From: CAZNHL01 sp964572965
GTDB taxonomy: Bacteria; Bacteroidota; Bacteroidia; Cytophagales; UBA9547
DNA: 47,024 nucleotides
Direction: 5' to 3'
NCBI GenBank assembly: GCA_964572965.1
Contig: CAZNHL010000032.1
Coordinates: forward strand, 1 to 47,024
Positions 1 to 8,350 of this stretch are shown here, piece by piece; position 1 is the first letter of the stretch, and every line of letters starts with the position of its first letter. The notes under the pieces were generated by a model. The model ran no database searches. It was not told the origin of the DNA and was given only the letters and a program-made list of their open reading frames with translations. The position numbers and the translations under genes are program-made.

Positions 1-389
1 GCTTTATAAATACCAGAAAAGGTCCTTTTTAGTAAGGGGTCAATGGCGATATAATTGTCATTTTTTACAAAATTAATCGCCTTAGATGATTTTTGAATAT
101 AAAAAAAGACAGGAGCATCTATGTCAATGAAATAACGTTCATCAGCTTTTCTTTTGCTAAGGTCTTCAACCAGGTTTTTGCCGAAAGGAGCATCGGCAGG
201 TAAAACACCAAAATCAGGGTGATTATAATAGGCGGGTAGATTATACTTTCTTCCAATTTCTGTAGAATAAGTCCTGACTCTGTGGTCTTTGTGTATTCCT
301 GTTTTTGAAGGAACAATTTCTGTGACTATTGATTTTTGAGCACTAACACTCGAAGAAAATAATACTAAAATAAACAGATACTTTTTCAC
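1..389 (-). CDS. N-terminal part of a secreted protein (partial)
   Basis: The reading frame is open from a GTG codon at 389 to the left edge, so the 3' end is missing. GTG is the only plausible start, because an in-frame stop lies 12 codons upstream with no ATG between. The first 20 residues (MKKYLFILVLFSSSVSA, then Q) are a clean signal peptide for export across the inner membrane. The mature part contains YFIDIDAPVFFYIQ and later YIAIDPLL...SGIYKA. That is a pattern I associate with the N-termini of very large secreted Bacteroidota proteins, so this may be the start of a large T9SS cargo. This last point is inference; I do not recognise a named domain. Confidence 0.75.
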   Translation of the reverse strand, partial: MKKYLFILVLFSSSVSAQKSIVTEIVPSKTGIHKDHRVRTYSTEIGRKYNLPAYYNHPDFGVLPADAPFGKNLVEDLSKRKADERYFIDIDAPVFFYIQKSSKAINFVKNDNYIAIDPLLKRTFSGIYK

Positions 390-677
390 GATATAAATGA
401 GTGCGCCAATTAATAGTAAAATTAGTTTATTATTAACAATAATACGTTACAATTAGACTAATAAAACGATTCTATAGGATTTTGAATTCCATTTTTTGGG
501 GAAATTATATCTTAATAACTACAATGGGGTAGTATAGAAAGCATTTCCTGACGAATTACCGAGGTTAAAAATCGCGCACCAACTCACTGATCGATTAATG
601 AGCCTGCTATTGGCGCATTGGATAAAATGACTGTAAAGGTTGAGGAAATGTGATGTACTGCTCGGTACTGGAAAGGT
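390..677. other. gene-free stretch upstream of the left-edge gene
   Basis: About 290 bases lie between the start of the left-edge gene and the terminator of the efflux operon. It should hold the promoter of the minus-strand left-edge gene, but I see no convincing TAnnTTTG box. A 20-codon open run on the plus strand around 575-635 is too short to call. I see no RNA gene or repeat here. Confidence 0.5.
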
Positions 678-734
678 ATAAAAAGGTGTTTAGGTGCTAA
701 TGTTTTTACCTGATATACATTAACACCTAAGCAC
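678..734 (-). terminator. terminator of the efflux operon
   Basis: An 18-base arm at 686-703 pairs with 717-734 with one mismatch and one wobble. On the minus strand the hairpin is followed by a T-run (685-678). It lies directly after the stop of the TolC-type gene. Confidence 0.7.
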
Positions 735-749
735 TAAAACACACTAGCA

Positions 750-2066
750 TTATTTAACTAATTCCCCATTGAGTTTCAGCAGATCCGTTTCTGCAACTTT
801 GGCCTGATAGCGGGCCATTACTAAACCAGCTCCGGCATCTTCAAAAGCCTTTTGTGCCGTCAGTATTTCGAGCGCTGTGGAGTTGCCCAGGCGAAAACGT
901 TCAAGAGCAATAACCGCGTTTTCTTTAGCCCATTCAAAAGTCTCATCAGCATATTTTACAACCCTGATCGCATTTTGATAAGCTGTGTATGAACGTCTTA
1001 AATTAGTCTGAGTCTCAAGCCGTGTACGCTCATAGATCATTTTCTGACTATTAAGCGATAGTTTAGCATTCTGAACCAATCTCCTTGTATTCAGTCCATT
1101 ATAAATATTCCAGGAAGCAGTAAACCCAAGATTAGGGCCCAGGTTCCTTGTTAAAGTAGTAATACCTGCCTGACTGGTATTTTGTGAAAGGTTATAATTG
1201 GCAGTCAAACCAAATCTAGGTGAATAAAGCGACCTGGTTTCCTTAACAACAGCACTGGCTATTGATAAATTATAGGATTGCAGTTTCAATGTTCTGTTCT
1301 GATTAATCACACTGGCTTCCAGTTCACTATACTGTTTGTTGTAGTCGAGTTTAATAGAATCTATGACATCAAACTCTAGGTTTGTATCGCGGGCAAGGAG
1401 CAGGTTCATATTTGATTTGGTAGAAATCATTGATTGTTCCTGGGTAATCAAAGCACTGTATTGCGTATTCCTGTCTATTTTTGCCTGTAACAAATCGACT
1501 TTATTTCCATTGCCGACATTCAGTCTTGTTTCTGCTATTTTGATACGTTCGTCATTAATCTTAATAGCGGCCTGCAAATTAAGAATCTGTTGTTTCAGGC
1601 TTACCAATTGGTAGTAATTGTTAATAACAGAAGCAATGGTGGCTTCCATTTGCAATTTAATCCCTAATTCTCCGGCTTGTTTTATTTGTCCCAGTTTATT
1701 GTATGTGACAAACATTTTTCCACCGTCAAATAAAGTCCAGCTAAAAGCTAAACCGGCATTAATAGAAGTGCCAAATACATCGGATTGTGACACAGGCGCA
1801 CGATTGGTTGAGGGATCATATTCCTGCCGAAAGCTTGTACTTGACCCGTTACCGCTTGCATTGAGGCCCACTTGCGGCAGCATACCTGCGTTGCCCATGG
1901 TATAATCATTATCAGCAATGGCCGCTGTGTTTCTGGAAATGACTACATCATAATTGTTCCTCATGATAATGTCAATTGCCTGTTCTAATGTTAAAACGTC
2001 CTGTGCAAACAGATTGCCGGAAGTTAAAAAATACAGTAATGTAATTGATACTAAAATCCTTTTCAT
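750..2066 (-). CDS. TolC-family outer membrane efflux channel
   Basis: This is the outer-membrane exit channel of the tripartite RND pump encoded just upstream. The 438 residues match the family's usual size. Residues 1-22 form a signal peptide ending LFAQ. The rest shows the two long helical repeats of the OEP fold, with the usual LTLEQAIDIIMRNNYDV opening after the signal peptide and an ALERFRLGNSTALEIL-type motif near the C-terminus. It is the last gene of the operon adaptor-pump-channel, 24 bases after the pump gene, and is followed by a hairpin terminator. There is no lipobox cysteine, so unlike OprM it is probably not lipid-anchored. The substrate cannot be read from the sequence. Confidence 0.92.
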   Translation of the reverse strand: MKRILVSITLLYFLTSGNLFAQDVLTLEQAIDIIMRNNYDVVISRNTAAIADNDYTMGNAGMLPQVGLNASGNGSSTSFRQEYDPSTNRAPVSQSDVFGTSINAGLAFSWTLFDGGKMFVTYNKLGQIKQAGELGIKLQMEATIASVINNYYQLVSLKQQILNLQAAIKINDERIKIAETRLNVGNGNKVDLLQAKIDRNTQYSALITQEQSMISTKSNMNLLLARDTNLEFDVIDSIKLDYNKQYSELEASVINQNRTLKLQSYNLSIASAVVKETRSLYSPRFGLTANYNLSQNTSQAGITTLTRNLGPNLGFTASWNIYNGLNTRRLVQNAKLSLNSQKMIYERTRLETQTNLRRSYTAYQNAIRVVKYADETFEWAKENAVIALERFRLGNSTALEILTAQKAFEDAGAGLVMARYQAKVAETDLLKLNGELVK

Positions 2067-2090
2067 AAACAGTTAATTCATAATTCGCTA

Positions 2091-5000
2091 CTAAACTTCG
2101 CTTTGTGTGAGGTTTTCTTTTTCATGAAGGGGATCTTGTTTGTGTTCTCTTGATAAATAAGTATAAATGGCCGGGATTACGAAAAGTGTCAGTGCCAGAG
2201 AAAATAATAAACCTCCGACAATAACAATCCCCATGCCCATACGGCTTTTGGCTCCTGCACCCAAAGCAAGAGCAATTGGCAAGGCACCTAAAGCCGTTGC
2301 CAAACTTGTCATCAAAATAGGGCGAAGGCGGCCTTCCGCTGCTAAAACAATGGCTTTGCGTACTGTATGGCCCTGTTCTTTTAATTGATTGGCAAATTCA
2401 ACAATTAAGATGCCGTTTTTGGTTACCAGACCAATCAGCATGATAATACCAATCNNNNNNNNNNCAATCTGACTGAAAATATTCATTGTCTGATTGAAAT
2501 ACCATAATGACAACAGCGCTCCTGCTAAAGCTAAAGGTACTGTAATCATGATAATAAACGGATCTACAAAACTCTCAAATTGTGCTGCTAATACCAGATA
2601 AATAAGTAATAAGGCCAATAAGAAGGCAAACATAATATTTGAAGAACTTTCCGCATAATCTCTTGATGATCCGGAAAGGGCTGTAGAAAAACTTTCGTCA
2701 GTGAGAAGTTTAGCTTTTATTTTGTCCATTGCCTTAATGCCGTCACCAATAGTTTTACCTGGAGCTAAACCTGCCGATACTGTAGCGGAAGGGGAGCGGT
2801 TAAAGTGGTATAATTGTGGCGGACTGCTTTTCTCTTCTATTTTTACAAGATTATCCAACTGAATCAATTGACCTGCATTTGATTTTACATAAATAGATTT
2901 CAAATCTAAAGGTTCATCACGGTTAGCTCTGTCAACCTGGCCCATTATCTGAAATTGCCTGTCGTCAATGGTATAATAACCAAAGCGCTGTCCGCTCAAA
3001 GCCATTTGCAATGTTTGTGCAATATCAACAGCGGCAACCCCCAATGATTTTGCCTTATCCCGATCAATAGATACGTATAGCTCTGGTTTATTAAATTTAA
3101 GGTCTACGTCAGTTCCCTGAAAAGTGGGATCCTTTGCCACTTCATCCATAAATTTGGGTAAGTGTTCTTTCAGTTTTTCAAAATCTGAATTCTGTATAAC
3201 ATACTGAACAGGAAGACCCTGACGGCCACCTGTAGAAATTGTTTGTTGCTGAATAACAAAAACCTTTCCTTCAGGAAAATTCTTAGTCATTCTGGAAATA
3301 TAGTTGGCAACATCATTTTGAGACCTTTTTCTGTCGTTAGGCTCTGATAAACGGATACGCCCAAAACCGGAGTTTACCGCACCTGAACCTGAAAAGCTTG
3401 GAGCCGTAATGGCAATTGCAATTTCTTTTTCAGGCACAGAATCATTTATAAACGTTATTACATCACTTATAAATGCATCGGTATATTCGAAAGAAGAACC
3501 CTCAGGGGTAGTCATTGTTAAGCGCAACATACTTCTGTCTTCCTGTGGCGCTAATTCTGATGGTAGTTGAAACCAAATAAATATAATCAGACCCAAAGCT
3601 GAAAAGAGAATAACAATAGACCACCAGCGGTTTTTCAGGAAGTTTGTCAGGCTACTTCCATAAGAGCTTACCATATTTTCAAAGAATGGCTCTGACCATA
3701 CATAAAAGCGACTTTTTTTATGAGGATCTTTGCTTACCAGATAAGCATTGAGCATAGGAGTGAGGGTAAGCGATACAAAAGCCGAAATCAATACAGCTCC
3801 GGCAATGACCACACCAAATTCCCGAAAGAGCCGTCCTACGAACCCCTCAAGGAAAATTACAGGCATAAATACAGCTGCTAATGTGATCGAGGTAGCAATT
3901 ACAGCAAAGAAAATCTCATTAGAACCTTCAATAGCAGCCTGTTTTGGCTCCATGCCACCTTCAATTTTCTTATAGATGTTTTCTGTGACTACAATCCCAT
4001 CATCTACTACCAGACCAGTAGCAAGCACGATTGCCAGAAGTGTTAATACATTGATGGAAAAGTCCATCATGTACATAATAAAGAAAGCACCAATCAGCGA
4101 TACAGGAATATCTATCAAAGGGCGGAAAGCAATGAGCCAGTCGCGGAAAAATAAGTAAATAATAATAACAACCAGAACAATGGCTATTAATAAGGTTTCT
4201 TCTACTTCTTCAACTGATTGCTTGATAAACTTGGTATTGTCAAGTGCATAATCAATTTTATAATCCTTAGGTAATGTTTTTTCTATTTGCTTTACACGCT
4301 TGTAAAACTCTTCAGCAATATCAAGGTAATTGGCTCCGGGTTGCGGAACTACTGCTACGCCAACCATTGGTACGCCGGATTGCCTCATGACAGTGTTTTC
4401 GTTTTCAGGACCAGTTTTTGCTATGCCAATGTCCAGCAGCTTTACGATTCTGTTGCCATCAGTCTTAATAATCAGGTTATTAAAATCGTCTTCATTAGTC
4501 AGGCGGCCAAGAGTTCTTATTGTTAATTCTGTAGTATTCCCTTCAATTTTACCTCCGGGCAATTCAACATTCTCTCTGTCAAGTGCCAATTTAATATCCA
4601 GAGGAGTTATTCCAAAAGCCGTCATACGTACAGGATCCATAGAGATACGCATTGCATATTTCATTTGTCCCCATATCTGAATAGTACTTACCCCGGGAAT
4701 TGTCTGAATACGCTCACCAATCACATGTTCCGCATAATCAGAAACATCTAACCGATTTTTAGTATCGCTTTGCACTGTAATAGCCAGAATAGCATCCGAA
4801 TTGGCATCTGCTTTAGAAACAACAGGTAAGGCGTCTATATCTTTGGGAAGGAGACGCACTGCCTGTGATACTTTATCTCGTACATCATTTGCCGCAGCTT
4901 CAAGGTTTGCCCCAAGATTGAATTCAACAGTAATACTGCTCGATCCCTGATTACTGGATGAAGTAATCAACCTGACACCTTCAATACCATTTAAGGCCTG

Positions 5001-5207
5001 CTCAAGTGGTTCTGTAATCTGAGATTCAATAATTTCGGCATTGGCTCCTGTATAGGCCGTACGTACAGTAATAATAGGAGGGTCTATAGCAGGATATTCC
5101 CTTACTCCAAGGTATTTAAAGCCAATGGCCCCAAACAGCATAATAACAATGTTCATTACCAATGCAAGTACCGGTCGCTGAACACTTATAGTAGAAAGAC
5201 TTGCCAT
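2091..5207 (-). CDS. RND multidrug efflux pump, AcrB/HAE1 type
   Basis: This is a proton-driven inner-membrane pump of about 1035 residues, typical for the HAE1 family. The first transmembrane helix follows ISVQRPVLALV. Helix 4 carries the proton-relay pair in GLVVDDGIVVTENIYKK, and helix 10 carries the partner lysine in GLVTKNGILIVEFANQ. Two large periplasmic loops follow helices 1 and 7. A 10-N gap falls inside the last third (2455-2464). Its two flanks share five bases (caatc), and collapsing them gives the family-typical FSQIGIIMLIG, so the gene is intact and about five codons shorter than the raw frame implies. It sits 23 bases from the adaptor and 24 from the channel gene. No local regulator is present. 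Confidence 0.93.
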   Translation of the reverse strand: MASLSTISVQRPVLALVMNIVIMLFGAIGFKYLGVREYPAIDPPIITVRTAYTGANAEIIESQITEPLEQALNGIEGVRLITSSSNQGSSSITVEFNLGANLEAAANDVRDKVSQAVRLLPKDIDALPVVSKADANSDAILAITVQSDTKNRLDVSDYAEHVIGERIQTIPGVSTIQIWGQMKYAMRISMDPVRMTAFGITPLDIKLALDRENVELPGGKIEGNTTELTIRTLGRLTNEDDFNNLIIKTDGNRIVKLLDIGIAKTGPENENTVMRQSGVPMVGVAVVPQPGANYLDIAEEFYKRVKQIEKTLPKDYKIDYALDNTKFIKQSVEEVEETLLIAIVLVVIIIYLFFRDWLIAFRPLIDIPVSLIGAFFIMYMMDFSINVLTLLAIVLATGLVVDDGIVVTENIYKKIEGGMEPKQAAIEGSNEIFFAVIATSITLAAVFMPVIFLEGFVGRLFREFGVVIAGAVLISAFVSLTLTPMLNAYLVSKDPHKKSRFYVWSEPFFENMVSSYGSSLTNFLKNRWWSIVILFSALGLIIFIWFQLPSELAPQEDRSMLRLTMTTPEGSSFEYTDAFISDVITFINDSVPEKEIAIAITAPSFSGSGAVNSGFGRIRLSEPNDRKRSQNDVANYISRMTKNFPEGKVFVIQQQTISTGGRQGLPVQYVIQNSDFEKLKEHLPKFMDEVAKDPTFQGTDVDLKFNKPELYVSIDRDKAKSLGVAAVDIAQTLQMALSGQRFGYYTIDDRQFQIMGQVDRANRDEPLDLKSIYVKSNAGQLIQLDNLVKIEEKSSPPQLYHFNRSPSATVSAGLAPGKTIGDGIKAMDKIKAKLLTDESFSTALSGSSRDYAESSSNIMFAFLLALLLIYLVLAAQFESFVDPFIIMITVPLALAGALLSLWYFNQTMNIFSQIXXXXIGIIMLIGLVTKNGILIVEFANQLKEQGHTVRKAIVLAAEGRLRPILMTSLATALGALPIALALGAGAKSRMGMGIVIVGGLLFSLALTLFVIPAIYTYLSREHKQDPLHEKENLTQSEV
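2455..2464. other. scaffold gap (10 N) inside the RND gene
   Basis: Fixed-length N run. Both flanks carry the same five bases (caatc), consistent with overlapping contig ends and no missing sequence. Confidence 0.9.
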
Positions 5208-5230
5208 ATAATTTCCTGATAATTAAAATT

Positions 5231-6280
5231 TTACTTAAGCCTTACTTTTGTTCCTTGTTTGATTGACATAATCCCTGTAGTGATAACTGAATCACCCGGC
5301 GAAATGCCTTTAGTAATTTCTATCTGAGAATCTGTCCTGATACCGGTTTCGACTATTTGCTCAACAGCTTCTCCGTTTTTAAACACAAATACTTTTTGTC
5401 CTTTTAAAATAGGTACAACAGATTGGGTAGGTACCAAAATAGCATTTGGCATACTTGCCAGAATCAATTCAACCCTGGCAAATGAGCCCGGGAAGATTTT
5501 TTCACCCTGATTGTTACACAATGCCCTTAGTTGTACTGTTCGTGTTGACAAATCAACCTTTGGGTCAATGGCATATATTTTTCCTATAAAAGTTTCGCCC
5601 AAACCCTGAATAGTAAAACGGATCTGATCACCAGTTTTTATCTTATCAGAGTAGCGTTCCGGCACAGAGAAGTCAATCTTTATAGGCCTGATTTGCTGTA
5701 CGGTAGCAATAACATTTAAAGGAGTTACATAAGCCCCGTTACTGATTTTTCTTAAGCCGATTACACCATCAAAAGGTGCTCTTATTTCTGTTTTATCAAT
5801 TTGTGCCTTAGTAAAATCAACATCGGCATAAATTGTTCCTAACTGGTTCATAGCGATATCATAGTCCTCCTGACTGACACCATTTATTTCAAGCAGTTTT
5901 TTCTGACGTTGTTCACGTTCCTGCGCCAGTTTAATCTGCAACTCTAACTTTCTGAGCTGTGCCTGTAAATCTGCATCATTGATCTTCAGTAATAATTCGC
6001 CTTTTCTCACATGTTTACCTTCCTGAATATTCAGATGAACAATTTTTCCTGAAACTTCAGGATGTAATTCTACTTCCTCGTTCGCACTGATTGTGCCTGA
6101 AGAATATACTTTATTATCCAGAATCTCAGACTTTACAACATATATCGACACCGGAGCAACAGGAGCAGGGCCTTTACCGGGACCAGCTTTAGTATCTTTT
6201 GGTGTCAGATAAAAAATCTTCACAACCGCCAATACTGCAACTATAGCTAATAAAATAAGGGGGAATTTTAATTTTGCCAT
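5231..6280 (-). CDS. RND periplasmic adaptor (HlyD/MFP family)
   Basis: This subunit bridges the inner-membrane RND pump and the TolC-type channel. Its 349 residues suit the family. A hydrophobic segment at about residues 5-24 anchors it; there is no lipobox cysteine. The first half-lipoyl motif (VSGKIVHLNIQEGKHVRKGE, about 74-93) leads into a short alpha-hairpin. The second half-lipoyl motif (TEIRAPFDGVIG) and the beta-barrel and membrane-proximal domains follow (SFARVELIL, NAILVPTQSV). It is the first gene of the operon, so the promoter should lie between 6281 and about 6415, where I see no clear TAnnTTTG element. Confidence 0.92.
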   Translation of the reverse strand: MAKLKFPLILLAIVAVLAVVKIFYLTPKDTKAGPGKGPAPVAPVSIYVVKSEILDNKVYSSGTISANEEVELHPEVSGKIVHLNIQEGKHVRKGELLLKINDADLQAQLRKLELQIKLAQEREQRQKKLLEINGVSQEDYDIAMNQLGTIYADVDFTKAQIDKTEIRAPFDGVIGLRKISNGAYVTPLNVIATVQQIRPIKIDFSVPERYSDKIKTGDQIRFTIQGLGETFIGKIYAIDPKVDLSTRTVQLRALCNNQGEKIFPGSFARVELILASMPNAILVPTQSVVPILKGQKVFVFKNGEAVEQIVETGIRTDSQIEITKGISPGDSVITTGIMSIKQGTKVRLK

Positions 6281-6420
6281 TATGCATTTATTTAACTCTT
6301 AAAAAATTGCTTTTAAGACAAATAAATATAATTTTTATTTGTCAGGATTGGTATTGAAAACTATTTACTAATGGCTGGAATCGACAAAGGACTCTAAATA
6401 ATCGACATTGGTAAAAAGGA

Positions 6421-6459
6421 AAAATCCCGCGATGATTTTTACCTTCATCGCGGGATTTT
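6421..6459 (-). terminator. terminator of lgt
   Basis: Perfect 15-base arms (6421-6435 and 6445-6459) with a GC-rich core (tcccgcgatga) and a T-run on the minus strand, just after the lgt stop codon. Confidence 0.9.
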
Positions 6460-6474
6460 ATGAATTAAAGGTAA

Positions 6475-7566
6475 CTAAACTGTTTTTTCTTTTTTAAGGG
6501 CATTAAAAATCAAATAAAGACCACAAAGAATAAGTGGTATACTTAATAATTGCCCCATATTAAAGCTTAAGTCATCCTCGAAGGCTACCTGATTCTCTTT
6601 TAAGAATTCGTATAAAAAGCGTAAGCCAAAACAGAAAACCATGAAGATACCAAGAAGGAGACCATTTGGCGTAGCAGCTTGTTTAAAGCTGTAAATCCAT
6701 AATAATAAGCCAAAAAGTATTAAGCAGGATATTGCTTCATACAATTGTGAAGGGTGCCTTGGAACAGCTAATGTTTTTAACGTTACTTTATACTGATTAT
6801 TTATGCTTTCAAGTTTTGCTGCTTCCGGTAATAATACCAGATTTACTTCACTTGATTTGTCATTAGGGTCGTTATGCAATTCTATATACTTACGAAGTTC
6901 CTGATTTACTAAATTGTGAGCCGCTGTCTGTTCCATTCCTGCCCGCAGCAAGATAGTCATATCCACTCGTTCGAAATGTTTATTTGCAACTAGTGTATCC
7001 CTTTTTAGGTCTGTATAGCTGATTTCATCTATATAATCAGCATATTTTTCTTTCATATCTGTAGCTGTTCCTTCCACAAAAAGGAAAGCAAAAGGCTTAT
7101 CAGAGTACTTTCCGATAATTTCTGAATTCATCAGGTTACCAAGACGTATGCAGCAACCGGCTATTGCAATAACAATCACAAGGCGATCAAGCAACCACAA
7201 ATAACCCTGATCCGGGTATTTTTTTGAATAGAAATAAATAGCAGTTAAAATACCTACTGTAGCGCCGTGACTGGCCAATCCACCTTCCCATATTTTAAGA
7301 ATCTCGATAGGGTGGGCCAGATACCATTCAGGCTCATAAAACAGACAATGGCCTAAACGTGCACCAATGATTGTTGCAAGCACCATGTAAACTGTCAATG
7401 TTTCAACAAGTTGAGGGTTTTTCCCTTCCTGCTTATAAATTTTCATTATGACCTGCTGACCAATAAGAAAACCTAATGCAAAAAACAAACCGTACCAGCG
7501 TGCAGCAAACGAACCTATTTTAAAGAGAGTAGGACCAAAATCCCAAAGAATAAAATGGAGAATCAT
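6475..7566 (-). CDS. lgt: prolipoprotein diacylglyceryl transferase with a large insert
   Basis: Lgt transfers diacylglycerol from phosphatidylglycerol to the lipobox cysteine of prolipoproteins in the inner membrane, the first step of lipoprotein maturation. I start it at the ATG at 7566 (MILHFILWDFGPTLFKIG); the frame stays open 35 codons further upstream, but that extension is not family-like. Seen motifs are EGGLASHG with His100, the signature IRLGNLMNSEIIG with Arg141 and Asn144, RHPSQLYEA, and LRFLYEFLKENQ near the C-terminus with Arg316. Between the signature and RHPSQLYEA lie roughly 100 residues, mostly hydrophilic (about 165-268), which ordinary 270-290-residue Lgt proteins lack. 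It is monocistronic, with its own terminator. The many lipobox proteins in this window are its likely substrates. Confidence 0.93.
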   Translation of the reverse strand: MILHFILWDFGPTLFKIGSFAARWYGLFFALGFLIGQQVIMKIYKQEGKNPQLVETLTVYMVLATIIGARLGHCLFYEPEWYLAHPIEILKIWEGGLASHGATVGILTAIYFYSKKYPDQGYLWLLDRLVIVIAIAGCCIRLGNLMNSEIIGKYSDKPFAFLFVEGTATDMKEKYADYIDEISYTDLKRDTLVANKHFERVDMTILLRAGMEQTAAHNLVNQELRKYIELHNDPNDKSSEVNLVLLPEAAKLESINNQYKVTLKTLAVPRHPSQLYEAISCLILFGLLLWIYSFKQAATPNGLLLGIFMVFCFGLRFLYEFLKENQVAFEDDLSFNMGQLLSIPLILCGLYLIFNALKKEKTV

Positions 7567-7682
7567 GAAATATCTAGAATTTATCCAAATATGCAGGTAT
7601 TTTTCATATATCGCAATTGAAGAGGGAGATAACAGAGCAATTAACTGATATCCTATTTTAAAAGAAGCCAAATTACTACATT

Positions 7683-8210
7683 ATGTTAAATAGAAATTAT
7701 AAGATAAAGGATGCTACAATAGACGAGTTGGAGCTTATCAGGAAATTAGCTTTCAAAATATGGCCGGTGGCATACAGATCAATTTTCTCACGATAGGGCT
7801 TTTGTTGATAATTAAGCGCTGACCAGATCGGGTATATGTTAAACAATTTGTATTCTATAGAAATACTGAAATCTCAAATGGAAACCAAGTTCAGCCAATT
7901 TCTATTGCTTTATGAAAACAATATTGCCGAAGGATTTGCCGCTTACAGTTTAAAGAATGAAAAAGTTTTGAAAATTGATAAGCTATATGTGAATCCAGAG
8001 AAACATGGCCGCGGCTACGGGCGCGCTTTAATTGAAAGAATTTGTGAAATCGGAAGTCTTGGAAATATAAAAACCCTGGAGCTTAATGTGAACCGTTACA
8101 ATCCTGTAAAATCATTCTATGAAAAGAGTGGGTTCAATATTGTAGCGGAAGTAGATATTCCGATTGGACCATACTGGATGAATGATTATATAATGAGGAA
8201 GGATATATAG
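7683..8210 (+). pseudogene. GNAT N-acetyltransferase, interrupted by a stop-filled insert
   Basis: The frame starts at ATG 7683 and encodes a GNAT N-terminus (LELIRKLAFKIWPVAYRSI). It then hits TAG at 7794, TGA at 7806 and TAA at 7809. The same frame resumes without any shift as LSADQIGYMLNNLYS. Removing 27 bases (7785-7811) restores a continuous protein. The C-terminal part has the acetyl-CoA loop EKHGRGYGRALIERI and a typical GNAT end (NVNRYNPVKSFYEKSGF). An in-frame ATG at 7836 could still give a 124-residue product, but it would lack the first strand and helix. AATT occurs at 7781 and 7810, near both edges of the insert. It is divergent from lgt. The substrate is unknown. Confidence 0.75.
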
Positions 8211-8278
8211 ACTTTCAGAAAATTCTATTTAACATAATAATAATTATAAACCAAAAGGGTTATTGTCATTAAAATAAA

Positions 8279-8300
8279 AGCCCTGGATAAATCCAGGGCT
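8279..8300 (-). terminator. terminator of the large deacetylase gene
   Basis: Nine-base GC-rich arms (agccctgga at 8279-8287, its complement at 8292-8300) followed on the minus strand by a T-rich run. It lies 50 bases after the stop codon of the gene ending at 8351. Confidence 0.8.
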
Positions 8301-8350
8301 CACAGATAATAGAATATTTAAGGTTATTATTTTTAAAAGTGAAACAAACG

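Noticed and set aside
575..635. Short open frame in the gap before the efflux operon
   Set aside because: About 20 codons, no start or family similarity; not enough to call a gene remnant.
7567..7671. 35-residue N-terminal extension of Lgt
   Set aside because: The Lgt fold starts at MILHFILWDFGP; the extension is not family-like and crowds the promoter region.
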